From contig CM023535.1 of the NCBI GenBank assembly GCA_013350335.1, positions 37,756,069 through 37,820,068 of the forward strand: 64,000 nucleotides of DNA, in the 5' to 3' direction. The notes under the pieces were generated by a model, which was not told where the DNA came from, did not search any database, and saw only the letters and a program-made list of their open reading frames with translations. The stretch comes from Chimonanthus salicifolius. Taxonomy: Eukaryota; Streptophyta; Magnoliopsida; Laurales; Calycanthaceae. Positions 12,157 through 23,124 of the stretch are shown piece after piece. The position numbers and the translations under genes are program-made. Position 1 is the stretch's first letter; each line of letters starts with the position of its first letter.

Positions 12157-13116
12157 GCATTCACAGTCCCAATGGGTCATTATGAATGGAATATTATGCC
12201 TTTTGGATTAAAGAATGCTCCTTCTGAATTCTAGAATATTATGAATGAAATATTTTCATCATATATTCAATTTTCTATTGTTTATATTGATGATATTTTG
12301 ATATTCTCCTAATCAATAAACCAAATTGGAAGCATTTAGGCATTTTTAAGAAAATATTAAAGACAATGGTTTGGTATAATCTAAGAAGAAAATGAGTTTA
12401 TTTCAAACAAAAAATTAGATTTTTAGGTTTTGAAATCCAAGATAAAAGGATAACTCCTACTAATCGAGTGATCCAGTTTGCTGATAAATTCTCTGATAAA
12501 ATAAAGGATAAAAATATGTTACAAAGGTTTCTTGGATGTTTAAATTATGTTGCCTTTTTCTATCAAGATCTAGCAAAAGATAGAAAACTGCTCCAAGAGA
12601 GATTAAAGAAAAACCTATAGAATGGCCTGAGGATACTAGAGGTGTCCAAAAAATTAAAGAAAGAGTTAAAAATCTTCCATACAGAATGTTTATCTAACCC
12701 TGATGCTTTTAAAATTGTTTAGACTGATGCCTCAATGTTAGGTTATGGAGGAATTTTATTATAATTAGATGAAAATGGAAATGAATAATTAGTTAGATTC
12801 AACTCTAGTTTGTGGAATGATGCTCAAAAGAAAATACTCCACAATTAAAAAGGAAGTTCTTGCTATTGTAACATGTGTTACAAAATTTCATCATGATCTT
12901 TTAAATAAAGAATTTTTAATTAGAGTTGATGCTAAATCCACCAAGGAAATTCTAGAAAAAGATGTTAAGAATCTTGCCTCCAAACAAATTTTTGCTAGAT
13001 GGCAAGCTATTCTTTCAATATTTGAATTTAAAATAGAATTTGTTGAAGGAAAATCTAATTCACTCCCTGACTTTCTTTCTAGAGAATTCCTACAGGGTAA
13101 AAGAAATGGTGAGTAG
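12157..13116 (+). pseudogene. Pararetrovirus copy P0: polyprotein 3' part (reverse transcriptase core to RNase H), decayed
   Basis: The sequence enters in mid reverse transcriptase, just upstream of the MPFGLKNAPSEF region. The YIDD catalytic motif is followed by DILIFS near 12280-12305. The connection domain and RNase H follow, ending in FARWQAILSIFEFKIEF and LPDFLSREFLQ, which match the intact-order minus-strand copies. Only the last 99 codons (12817-13116) remain open; many stops and frameshifts precede them. RT and RNase H copy pregenomic RNA to DNA in Caulimoviridae. The N-terminal RT, protease, coat and movement regions are absent because the copy is fused to CCCTAAA repeats at 12156/12157. 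Confidence 0.88.
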
Positions 13117-13407
13117 TTCATCTCCATTCAAATTGACGAAAGGAAAGGAGAAAGTTCTTGGCAGTCTAGATAAAAGCCAGCAAGATTATACTCAAGTTAA
13201 AGATATTCATCAATCTGAATTATATCTCTTTATTGAATTTACTATATACAGTACTTCTAACTCTCTTTTAGAAGAAAGGTCTCTTGAAGAAAATGTCCAA
13301 TTCCTATTCGGAAAAGGATTGCACTTCTACTCTCCAGACAAAAGAAAGATTGAGAATGGTATCTCAATATCCTTCATCAGACGAAAAGCATTCTCATCTT
13401 TCATAAC
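13106..13407 (+). pseudogene. P0 ORF2, 5' fragment, interrupted by the gypsy element
   Basis: The start codon at 13106 lies inside the polyprotein end (ATGgtgagTAG, 11-nt overlap), as in the minus-strand copies. It encodes the MxSSSSPF start and the LEExSLEENVQFLFGKGLHFYSPDKRK region, then stops at the ATAAC target site. The rest of this ORF resumes at 25206. It is clearly more divergent than the M copies. Function unknown; downstream ORFs of unknown function are known in florendovirus-like viruses. Confidence 0.85.
13403..13407. repeat. Target-site duplication ATAAC, left copy (gypsy element)
   Basis: ATAAC lies directly before the TGTAATGACC terminus and is repeated at 25206-25210 after ...CATTACA. 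Both copies lie in viral ORF2. Confidence 0.88.
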
Positions 13408-13413
13408 TGTAAT

Positions 13414-13418
13414 GACCT
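13414..13418. repeat. Target-site duplication GACCT, left copy (nested solo LTR)
   Basis: It pairs with GACCC at 16925-16929 on the other side of the solo LTR (four of five bases match). The unbroken 3' LTR of the host element has AATGACCCGTTCC here, so GACCC is the original state. Confidence 0.75.
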
Positions 13419-14073
13419 TGTAACGCCTCGCCCTCTCCGAGATTTAGAGTCTATTTTTTTTTTAAAATAATAATATAATAACAACGGAAGAGGGCGGACA
13501 ACGTCACGACGCGAGCGAAGTTCGGACTTCCAAAGTCCGACCCTTAACTGGCCACCCATGTGTGCATGGACTAAGACCATGAAAATCGATCCACACATGG
13601 AACTAAATAAATCATGCGGAATAAACATAACTGATTGCAGAATTATAATCAATCCTCAGACTGCTCCATTCTCAGATAGCAAAGTACAAGTCATATTACT
13701 TAAAACTAAACCTTCATTCAAACTTAAATCAAACCATAGCAGTTATCTACATTAATACATATCCATGAAGTTTATCCAAATAACAATAAATAATAATAAT
13801 CCATTCCAACACCCAAGCTCCTATGCTTGGCTTCCTTCGCGATCCTCAACCTTTCCTTTTCCCTTTCCTTTTCCTGCATCATCCTCTAAGGATAGAATTA
13901 GGGCGTTAGATCAACGCGCCCAGTAGGTTTTCCGATCAGGGCTACCACAAGGTTAGTATATAAAAACATGCATATATCATAATATTTGATCATCAAAAAC
14001 ATATAAAACCAATGCTTGTATGTAAGTGCAAATGTAATGAGTCCCACCCACCACAAGTATACATAGCCATCAA

Positions 14074-14393
14074 GTTATTTCATAGTGTTCTTTCTTTGGG
14101 ACTCTCACGACAAGGTATTCCACAGTACTCCTCATTTCCTGTGGATAGGACTCTCATCATTGAGTTATTTCACAGTGTTCTTTCTTTGGGACTCTCACAA
14201 CAAGGTATTCCACAGTACTCCTCATTTCCTGTGGATAGGACTCTCATCATTGAGTTATTTCACAGTGTTCTTTCTTGGGACTCTCACAACAAGGTATTCC
14301 ACAGTACTCCTCCATTTCCTGTGGATAGGACTCTCATCATTGAGTTATTTCACAGTGTTCTTTCATTGGGACTCTCACGACAAGGTAATCCAC
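14074..14393. repeat. Tandem repeat, 90-bp unit, about 3.6 copies
   Basis: Units start GTTATTTCA(T/C)AGTGTTCTTTC at 14074, 14164, 14254 and 14344. Since 90 is a multiple of three, long open frames appear; these are repeat translations. It lies at the position in the LTR that holds the unrelated 63-bp repeat in the 1-2764 copy. Confidence 0.92.
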
Positions 14394-14710
14394 AATCATC
14401 ACCCCATGCCATGCATGAGATGTCAATGAATATATGTCATTTGTAAATATATCTCATCATTCAAAACCCATTTGAAACATAATACAATAACAATATAACT
14501 CATAAAAACCATGTAAAACCAATTATAAAAGTGGTTACAAGTAGGTAGGAAACCTACGGAAACTTTGCTTAAGTGTCCGTTCTTTTTGAGCTTCACCCGA
14601 TCACGACTCGCACGCCGTTCAAGTTCTGTTACCTTATTTCATGTCAATAAGTCAATACAATATACCATCTGATTTCTAACTAAGTCCAAAACCCCATAAA
14701 TCATCTTGTG

Positions 14711-15780
14711 GGGTTCGGCCATACCCATGGCCAAACATCACCCACCTTAATTTGATCTCTCCTTATTTAATCCTCATTAAACATTACATATTACAAACAT
14801 ACCTTGGTAGGGTTCGGCCTTACAACATGGCCGAACCATACCACTTTAGTTTGGTCCTTCTAAGTCCTTTAATCCTTCTCTATTCATTTTTATCATTTGA
14901 CTAGTATTTACGGTTTTGCCATTGACCTAACAATATTTAATCTTGCTTAGAAAAACAAGATCTATAAAAACCACCTTAGTGGGGTTCGGCCATATAACAT
15001 GGCCGAACCTCACTAATTCCATTTGGATCTCTTAATCTATTCTAATCACATTCAAATGCTATTCAAATCACTTGGTGGGGTTCGGCCATACCCCATGGCC
15101 GAACCTCACCCATTTTTGGTTTTGATGCTCCACTTACCACTCTTGTTGATGAACTAATGAGCATCTAAGTCTATGATTCTTTCATCTATGTCAACCTTTT
15201 AAAATATTATAACAACACTTAACAATTCATACTCATGAACTTAAATCCAACACCCCTACTAGGGTCCATTTATCCCAAAAATGGTCCATGGAGTTCGGCC
15301 ATACCCATGGCCGAACCCAATGGTTCTCTTGGATCAATAATTCCATCATTTGTACATAACTTAGGCTCAAAACTTTTAGCATAAGAACCACATGGTTCAG
15401 CCAACCCATGGCCGACCCAAGGTAATAAACTTATCCTCATTCAACACATTTAAACACCCTTCATAACTTGTATGGTTTTATCTTTCAAAACCATTAAAAT
15501 TAACCATAAGTCTATTAAATCCTTTCATGGGTTCGGCCATCCCTAATGGCCAAACCCTATGGCCTATGATTTGAACTTCTTTATCAAATACTTAACCTCA
15601 TTAAAACATGTAAACATCACCATAGTATTGTATGGTTTTTACCCTTATCCAAATGTCCAAATAACTTCATGGGGTTATGCCATCCAAAGTGGCCGAACCC
15701 AATGATCCATTTTTTTATCATTTAAACCAATTTACCCAAGGTTTGAACCCATGATGCATTCGGCCATTCCATGGCCAAAT
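14711..15780. repeat. Array of nine dispersed GGTTCGGCCAT/ATGGCCGAACC palindromes
   Basis: Palindromes lie at 14711-14735, 14811-14837, 14981-15009, 15077-15105, 15291-15317, 15394-15417, 15529-15556, 15671-15700 and 15758-15780, spaced about 90-215 bp apart. Arms are 9-12 bp with 3-7-bp loops. Sequence between them is not visibly repeated, so this is not a simple tandem array. A few have lost pairing (for example CCAAAC for CCGAAC, consistent with C-to-T change on the other strand). Confidence 0.85.
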
Positions 15781-16924
15781 TATGTTCCATTAACACATTG
15801 TATTAACAAAATTCCATGGAATTACTTACCAATTCTCTAAGCCTTTCTCCTTGCTTTTGATCCTTGCTTCCTAGCTTTCTTAGCCTCCCTTCCTTTGCTG
15901 ATTATATGCTTGATCAATGGTGAAAAACACCCAAGGATAATTCGGCCAAGAGGGTGTGTTCTTGAGAGAGGGGGAGAGAGAAGAATTCTATGGTTTCATT
16001 GAGTGACAATCGACCAAGCATATGGTTTATCTCCTTTATATAACAGCCCCAAAAACCATTCATTTACCCTCATTACTCTTTGATCAAACCAAGGAGTCAC
16101 TTGGCACAAACAAGACATCCCTTGGCACCAACCAATGCATCCCTTGGCACTACCAATGCATCCCATGAGATGGAAAGACTCCTCCATCTTTCATCATTTA
16201 AGCCGCCCCCAACCATGGTGACCCTTGGCTTGGCCAAGGCACCCCTTCACTCCCAACGTGTGGGACTTGTACTCTTGATGATGTTTGAGATCAAGACAAC
16301 CCTTCAAATTCCATTTGGCTCACTTGAACTCAAGGCCCCTTTGATTTCCAACTCAACACACCAACTCACTACACTTAATGCATATCATTTAATGAACTTG
16401 AGTCAACTCATTACTTGATTTAATTCCAACTCACTTCAGTCCCAACTCAACCTGATTTAACTCATATTTGAGCTCACTTGAGGGTCCACACGGTCAACCA
16501 TGGTCCACATGGTCAACACGACCCATTTGGCTCATTGACCCAATTGTTGGCATGACACATTTATGGGTTGTTTTAGCCATTTGCATGTGATTTTCATATG
16601 TGCCTCAAGCCTACCCATTTATGCTCCATTTAGTTTCCAATCATTTCAGCTTAACCCCATTAAATTTGGGCTCACCCAATGGTCAAACAAGTCCATTATG
16701 ACCCATTGGGTCCCAATTGGGTCCTTTGACCCAAATAACCATCTTGACCCAAATAGATGTACAATAACCATTTAATCTAATTTGATCCTTATAATATGTA
16801 CAATAGGCCTTAATTTGAACAATGGGCCCCACCATTTTATCTACGATCATAACCTTTTAATTTACCATTCCAATGGCTTTTTTGTAAATATCAATCAATA
16901 TCTTTGAGAAATCGGGGTGTTACA

Positions 16925-16929
16925 GACCC
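16925..16929. repeat. Target-site duplication GACCC, right copy (nested solo LTR)
   Basis: It directly follows ...GGTGTTACA and continues into the interrupted 5' LTR (GACCCGTTCCGAG). Confidence 0.75.
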
Positions 16930-17870
16930 GTTCCGAGTTAGTTCATTTTTCTTTGAGATTTTTAGATCTCTGAGTTGTTTTTGGACTACGGTAGCAATAA
17001 GGAGGGTGTGGGCTCCGTGGTGGGCCCTAGTTTGCCTGGTTTCGAGTTTGGGAACCTGAAGGGCATTTCAGTAATTTTGAATTATTGTATATTATGTCAT
17101 GAACCCGTTTGCAGCCTGTCTCGACCTTGAACCCGTGCATCTCTTCCTTCAACCCTTCAACTTATTTTCATCGTATGGATTTTGAAAACACACTCGGGTA
17201 AGGGGACTTATCACTGTTAGCATGCATTTGCATCTTTTTTAACCCTCAATCTTGGACATGAAGTGACTTGAGTGGGACCCTTCGTTTATTTAGCCACTCG
17301 GTAAGGAAACTGTTAAATGAATCTGTGGCAAGGGATCCTTTCGAGTGCACTCATGTCAGCTATATGTGACTAAATGGAAAGTTTTGATCGGACAAATGAA
17401 TATTGAACATGATGCTTGAAAGTTATTGATAACATGTGTGTTTAGCTATAACATGTGAATGATTTTATGATGAGAATAAGACATGCGTCGGATGTCGAAT
17501 ATGATGTTATGGACTTAACGATAACATGTTGTTCATTTAATTATAACATGTGAATGCATTTATACTGAAAGTGAGATATGTATCTGGATTTTGGATGTGA
17601 TGCTTGAGCCTTGTTGGCAACATGATGAGTGTTATTTATGATATGTGAATGAGATCATGATGAGTATGTGGATTTGTGTTTGAGATTTTGTTTTATACTT
17701 ATGTTGTTATACATGATCATGATATCGTGCGTATGCATGGTGGGGTGGGGGGGGACAGGGGGATAGCCCGCAACGGACAACGCACTGTTGGTGTTGAGAT
17801 AGAGGAACTATTGACATGTGTATATGTTTATGATGATGTGATGAGTTTGGTTGTTGGGAGGACTTCTCCA

Positions 17871-18026
17871 TTACGCTCCGGCGGTCTAGACCCCCATAGA
17901 GAGATGCAGGTTTCCCCGTTGCGTTCCGGCGATTGATGGTGCCTGCCCTTGAGATTGGCTTCCTCGTTATGCTCCGGAGGTCGAAACCCCATAGGGAGAT
18001 CCGGGTTTCCCCGTTGCATTCCGGCG
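17871..18026. repeat. LTR-internal direct repeat, about 96-bp period (5' LTR)
   Basis: TTA(C/T)GCTCCGG(C/A)GGTC, followed by a GACCCC/AACCCC-ATAG-GAGAT block, starts at 17871 and 17967. The 3' LTR has the same pair at 24449 and 24544. Confidence 0.8.
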
Positions 18027-18591
18027 GCTGAGGCAGTTGTGTGTTATGAGGATAGTTGGGAGTTATGAGGATGATGTTTAGGAATAGTCGGTGGGATCAT
18101 TGATTAGTTGTATAATTGAGCACTCTTGTGCGTAGACATTCATTTTATTACGATGTCCATCTTTTTCCTCATACATGTGACATATGTTCTCGCTGACATG
18201 TGATATGATTATTCTCTTCATTGGGCTGGTTAGCTCACCCCTTACCTCTCAGGTACCCTGATTGCTGAGGGGCCAGGCGGGCCCCCTTGAAGAGGTACCT
18301 AGAGAGGAGTATCAATAGTTAAATATCCCATATTATGTTTATGCTCTAGTTTTGAGAGACTATTGTTTATGTGGGTTCATTATCACATGTTTTATTTGGA
18401 TGAATGTATGACTATGTTGAACGGTAGGTGGTTATTTGTTATGCTCTTATGTTGGTTTTGGTGTTTATCGAATTGTTGAGCGGGAGGTAATTACCCCGTT
18501 TCAAAAAAAAAAAATGCCCGTTACCCGGTCCTTGTTCATGTTTTGAAACTTTTCGGAGATAACGCGCCGTAGCGGGACGGGGCGTTACAGT

Positions 18592-18603
18592 TGGTATCAG
18601 AGC
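18592..18603 (+). other. Primer-binding site, tRNA-iMet type
   Basis: TGGTATCAGAGC lies 2 nt after the 5' LTR end. It is the complement of the 3' end of plant initiator-Met tRNA and is the usual primer site of many plant gypsy elements. Confidence 0.93.
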
Positions 18604-19950
18604 AAGGTTCAATTCTCGGACTGTGTATGGGACAGAGATAGATGTGATGATAACTAGATATTAGGTTCATCCCCTGTGTGATAGGTAGATCGAACCAGAT
18701 TCTGGGGTGGTGCGTAGATACCCTAAGTTTGTGTGGTAGACTTAATGCGCCATCCTTCAGTTAGCTTGTTTGAGTCGTATCTAGTAGTGGATTGTCGCTC
18801 GATTTAAGGTTGACCAGCGTTTGATTCTCCTGCTAGTCGGTGGAAAGGTCGTTCACTTGTTCGAGTGCGTGGTGCACAATGACATGGTCATGGGAATTGT
18901 GGGACGTGAATCTCTAGGTTTTGAGTCAGATTGGTCATACTCCCTATGGTAATTAGAGGTGTTTCTTGGTGGGACCTATATTATGAGGAGATCCTCACAT
19001 TGGAGGCGTGCGGGTGGTATTTCTTCAGAGTTGCTTGAGTACCGTGATGGAGTCACGGGGGCTCATGTTTAGAGAGCAAGGACCCCGTTCGTTGGCCTCA
19101 CTTGTAACTGTTTGTTATAGAGGTAGATTCATTGGAAATCTATGGGCACCTACCGAGTGAGTTCAGCCGACTAACTCTGTAGATGGCCGATGGAATTCCA
19201 TGAGTGGTTAATAGACTTGGTGTGTTTGAGTTGCCAGTTAGGCCCATTTTGGGCTTAGGACTGCGGGGAGTGCCTAGGGGCTGAGCATGTGGTTGTATGT
19301 TTGGCTCTAGGATTTCCGCGGGTCCAGTGTTATGGCTAGAGGTAGTTGTGGCTTTTAAGAGATTTTATAGGTTCAACTAGTAAGGTTGATCGTTGGGACT
19401 CAGGTGAGCCCGGTACACTATTCAATTTCGATGTATGAGTGAGTTAGGAGCTCGATGCTTGAGCAGTGCACATGGGTGTCTCTTAGCTCTTGATCGGTGT
19501 ATTACTCGTTTCCAGTGTCCTCCTTTGCTTTTGTCTTGATTTTCGCTGGTTGAGGACCAGATCTATGGACCGTGCATTTTAACAATTGGAGTTAGCATTG
19601 GAGGTCGGTTTACAAGTCTTGGGGATGTCAGAGTTCGACGTTATCTGGGGATGGATTGGTCGTCCTCCCTTTAAGTCGCCTTGGATTGTTGCTGTAGGTG
19701 GGTGACGAGTCAGTTCGAGTGGCTTGGAACTTACATTCTGCGAGTGGAGGAGTTGTGCAACTTGGTGGCTAGCTTGATTTGAAGGAGAATTTGGGGTTGG
19801 CAGATGTTGAGATGCCTCGCGTGTCCGGCGATTTCCGGATGTCTTTCTAGGGAAGTTTCTTGGATTACCGCCACGTTAGGAGATAAGGTTTGTTGTGGAT
19901 CTGCTCCCCCAATTTGATACCTGTTTCGACTAATCATCGGGTGGTGCCAG
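18604..19950 (+). pseudogene. Decayed gag-protease region of the gypsy element
   Basis: No long frame remains. The 5' part (18604-19550) shows no gag motif I can name. The end of the aspartic protease is recognisable near 19625-19665, where MSEFDVI-WGWIG matches the xxxFDVILGMDW segment usual in plant gypsy proteases. The protease-RT linker follows (SGDF-DVFL..LGLPPR at about 19825-19880). The catalytic DTGA triad was not found, so it is lost or hidden by frameshifts. Confidence 0.6.
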
Positions 19951-19956
19951 TAGGGT

Positions 19957-20232
19957 TTTGGAGCTAAGGAGTTAGCTCGGGGAGTTGGAATCTCTTGGCT
20001 ACAATTGACCTAGCGCCCTCCTTGGAGCGCACCGGCCTTGTTGACCAAGAAGGGGATGGCTCTAAGAGTTTATGCTTTGATTACCGTTAGAGACTTGGGA
20101 GTTGTAGAAACAGCTCAGGGAGTTAGACACCCTTGGCTTCATTCGGCCTAGCACTTCATCTTGGGGTCCACCGACGTTGGTTGCTAAGAGGAAAGATCGC
20201 TCCATGAGAGACTATGCATCGACTATCGACAG
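19957..20232 (+). repeat. Diverged tandem duplication, about 138 bp, at the RT N-terminus
   Basis: GGAGTTGGAATCTCTTGGCT (19981) and GGAGTTAGACACCCTTGGCT (20119) head two blocks. Both encode a recognisable ELRxLxxxxFIRPSxSSWGxPxLxxKKxxGSMRxCxDYRQ-type segment in fragments. The second copy leads into the RT core. Confidence 0.7.
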
Positions 20233-21215
20233 TTGAACATGGTTACAGTGAAGAACAAGTATCAATTGCCAATGATTAGTGATCTGTTTGACCAATTGAG
20301 AGGATCCGAGTGCTTCACCAAAGTGGACATTCGTTCGGGTTACCGTCAGGTGAAGGTGCAGGAGTGTGATATTGAGAAGACTGTTTTCCCCACTCGTTTT
20401 GGACTCCTTGAGTTTGAGGTAAATGCCGTTTGGGATGACTAATGCCCCGACGACATTCATGGACCTAATTAATAGGACTTTCAGACCGTGTCTGGACCGG
20501 TTGTAGTGGTGTTCATCGATGACATTTTGATATTCAGCATTAGAGAAGGATCGTGGGCAGCATTTGAGAACCATACTTCATGTCATGAGGGATGACAAGC
20601 TTTGTGCGAAGTACATCAAGTGTGAATTTTGGGTGACAGAGGTTCAATTTTTTTGGGCACGTGATGTCAGCTGGCGGGTGGTCGTGGATTCGGCTAAGGT
20701 TGAGGCTATTTTGAATTGGGAGCGACCACGGAGTGTGCTTGAAATTCGCCGTCTTTTTGGGGTCTTGCTGGTTACTACCCGCAGTTTATCAAGGATTCTC
20801 CAAGGTCGCCGTACCCATGACAAGTTTGACCTACGAGGATGTGCCATTCGTTTGGGACGAAGCTTGCGAGACAATCTTTCAAATGCTGAAGGGGAGTCTA
20901 ACTTCCGCTTTAGTGCGGATTGTCCCAGAGAGAGGCGACGACTATGCGACTTTCTATGATGCTTCAGGTAATGGTTTGAGTTGTTTACTGATGCAGGATG
21001 GAGAATGGTAGCTTATGGTTTGAGACATTTTAAGACCCAAGGGCCGAACCATCCTAATTATGACTTGGGGTTAGTGACTGTGGTATTGCACTCAAGAAGG
21101 AGCTAAACATGATGCAGAGACGGTGGATGGAGTACCTCGGTGACTATGACTTTGTGTCGTCTTACCAGCCCAGTAGAGACGAACGTAGTTGCAAAAGCCT
21201 TGAGTCGCATGGCGA
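20150..21215 (+). pseudogene. Decayed Ty3/gypsy reverse transcriptase and RNase H
   Basis: RT finger/palm is readable at 20233-20430 ([19 protein letters not shown], then [15 protein letters not shown]). The catalytic FIDDILIFS (a YxDD variant) is at about 20514-20540. The HLRTIL..DDKLCAKYIKCEFW thumb segment follows in another frame. The RNase H YDASGNGLSCLLMQ block is at about 20955-21000, and the KELNMMQRRWMEYL end at about 21095-21145. Several frameshifts and stops divide it, so it is non-functional. In the family it copies element RNA into DNA. Confidence 0.88.
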
Positions 21216-21429
21216 GAGGAACCTTGTCGAGTCTAATCAGAGGTTATAGCATCCAGAGTTTTGCAATGCAGTTGTTCAACTAGGGATTTCTAATAGAGTT
21301 TTGAGAGCTCAGTAGATGGATGAGAGGTGCACCGCGTTGAGAGATACTATGACCAGTGGCAGTGGACCCTTTGGATGGACTGTGAGATGAGATGATGGTT
21401 TGGTTTTTTTCCAGGACAGACTGTTTGTA

Positions 21430-22450
21430 ACCATGTCAGGGCAGTGCTGCGATGAGGTATTACGACACTCACATCATTCCAAGTTTGCTGCACATCCGGG
21501 ACGCACGGAGATCTGACATGATTTACATCAATAAATCTGATGGAGAAGCATGAAGAGGACAGTAGCTGAGTTTGTGACCTGTTGTTTGACTTGCCGACAT
21601 GTTAAAATAAAGCACTTGAGACCCACTAGTAGATTGCATCCTTCTTGTTTCCCCAGTGGAAGTGAGGCCACCTTACTATGGATTTTTGGTTACTGGTTTG
21701 TCGAAATTACCTCGAGGGCATCATGCAGTATGGGTCGTAGTGGATTGATTGGCTAGGTTGGCTGGAAGGCGATAATTTCTCTAAAGACTTTGAGTTGGCG
21801 GTACTCGGCAGAAGTCGTTAGACTGCATGGTATGCCCATGTCGATTGTTTCAGACTAGGATCCGAGGTTTGTTTCTCAATTTTGGCAAAGCTTATCAGAG
21901 TTTCGGGCGCACAGTTGTGTTTCGATGCAGCGTTCCATCCACAGGAAGATAGTCAGTCGGAGTGGACCGTTCAAATCTTAGAGGATATTCTCCGAACACA
22001 AGTTTTTGACTTTGGTAGTAGTCGGGAGAGTCACTTATACTTGGTTGAGACCGTTTCCAACGACAACTATCAATCCAGCATCAAGATGGCACCGTATGAG
22101 ACATTGTATTGCAGGCCGTGCAGATCACCCCTATGTTGGGCGGATATCAGTGATGTTAGGACCGAATATGGTCAATGAGACTACAAAGCAGGTGAGGCCG
22201 ATCAGGCAGAGGTTGCTGACTGCCCATAGTCGGCAGGAGGGTTTGGCTAACCGTTAGAAGAGGGACTTGTACAGATTGAGGATTCGAGGTAGGAGAGTCT
22301 TTGTGGCAAGAATATCCACTTGGCTTTAGTGGTTTGGTAGCGCAGAGGTAGGGAAACTTCCATTTGAGAGAATGAGGCAGCGATGCAGAAATAGTTCCAG
22401 CCTTGTTTAAGACTGGAGGTGTGACTTTAGTTTGAAATTCGAGGACGAAT
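21430..22450 (+). pseudogene. Decayed integrase with a possible chromodomain remnant
   Basis: The zinc-binding region is partly readable: HHSKFAAHPGRTEI at about 21472-21515 and CLTCRHVKIKHLRP at about 21583-21625 (HHCC type). The first core Asp is in TMDFW at about 21674. The core continues through SIVSD.DPRFVSQFW (about 21840-21885) and later blocks in shifting frames to about 22257. Near 22330-22450, fragments resemble the WExE...MRQRYPELF end of a chromodomain and the closing LKFEDEFS stretch of Tekay/Del-like pol. The chromodomain call is tentative. Confidence 0.78.
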
Positions 22451-22454
22451 TTTC

Positions 22455-22466
22455 TTAAAAGGGTAG
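22455..22466 (+). other. Polypurine tract of the gypsy element
   Basis: TTAAAAGGGTAG lies immediately upstream of the 3' LTR TG. It is the expected plus-strand primer position. Confidence 0.7.
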
Positions 22467-23075
22467 TGTTTTAATGACCCGTTCCGAGTTTGTTCATTTT
22501 TCTTTGAGATTTTCAGATCTCTGAGTTGTTTTCGGGACTGCGGTAGCAGTGAGGAGGGTGTGGGCTCCATGGCAGGCCCTAGTTTGCCTGGTTTGAGTTC
22601 GGGAACTCGAAGGGCATTTCAGTAATTTTGAATTATTGTATATTATGTCATGAAAAATGCTTGAAAAATCACACGTCTTTCTCTCTCGAGTTCGACTTTG
22701 GATTTTCTCGGGTTTTGAAATCATTTTCTTTTAAAATAGTGTGAGTTTTGAAACTCTATTTTCATGCGATTCGAGATTTTTTTCTTAAAAGCTTAAAATA
22801 AAATAGTAAATGAATGAAATTATGAAATAATTACTAATAATATTTTTATATAATATTATAGCTTGAGCTAAATGGTTTCAAAGAAAAAAATGAATGAAAT
22901 AATTAAAGAGTTGTGGGTTCTTAAATATTTTTTTAAATGGTTTATGAATATATTTAAATATCTTTAAAAAAAAAAACCTCAAAACCCTAAAAGAATCCCT
23001 TCCCCTTTATATTTTTCTTCTTCCCGCAACACTGTAGCATTCCAGCTATAGTGCCGCCGCCCCCCCTTTGGGGAG

Positions 23076-23078
<3 letters not shown>

Positions 23079-23121
<43 letters not shown>
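23079..23121. repeat. TC dinucleotide microsatellite
   Basis: About 21 uninterrupted TC units lie inside the 3' LTR. Confidence 0.95.

Positions 23122-23124
<3 letters not shown>

Larger units (their letters stand above)
13419..16924 (+). mobile_element. Solo LTR (3.5 kb) nested in the gypsy 5' LTR
   Basis: Its termini are TGTAACGCC...GGTGTTACA, with inverted TGTAAC/GTTACA ends and a 5-bp target duplication (GACCY). There is no primer site, gag or pol inside, so a single LTR left by recombination is the simplest reading. A non-autonomous element is the alternative. It is related to 1-2764 in inverse orientation. It holds a 90-bp tandem repeat, nine GGTTCGGCC palindromes and T/C-rich AT-biased sequence. 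Short ORFs inside show no recognisable domain. Confidence 0.78.
13408..18589 (+). repeat. 5' LTR of the gypsy element, split by a nested insertion
   Basis: It begins TGTAATGACC (13408-13417), is interrupted by 13419-16924, and resumes GACCCGTTCCGAG at 16925. It ends ...GGGACGGGGCGTTACA at 18589. Without the insert it is about 1.67 kb, compared with 2.74 kb in the 3' LTR. The 3' LTR block at about 22654-23698 is missing at about 17103, between ATGTCATGAA and CCCGTTTGCAG. Confidence 0.85.

Noticed and set aside
14012..14446. 144-aa frame with repeated LFHSVLSLGLS
   Set aside because: It is the translation of the 90-bp tandem repeat.
14711..15780. CRISPR-like array from regularly placed GGTTCGGCC palindromes
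   Set aside because: Spacing is irregular (90-215 bp), context is a plant LTR, and no cas genes are present.
13419..16924. Complete retrotransposon rather than a solo LTR
   Set aside because: No primer site, gag, pol or second LTR is found between the target duplications.
18592..18603. tRNA gene suggested by TGGTATCAGAGC motifs (also at the viral primer sites)
   Set aside because: Only the 12-14 nt complementary to the tRNA 3' end are present, with no cloverleaf or A/B boxes; these are primer-binding sites.
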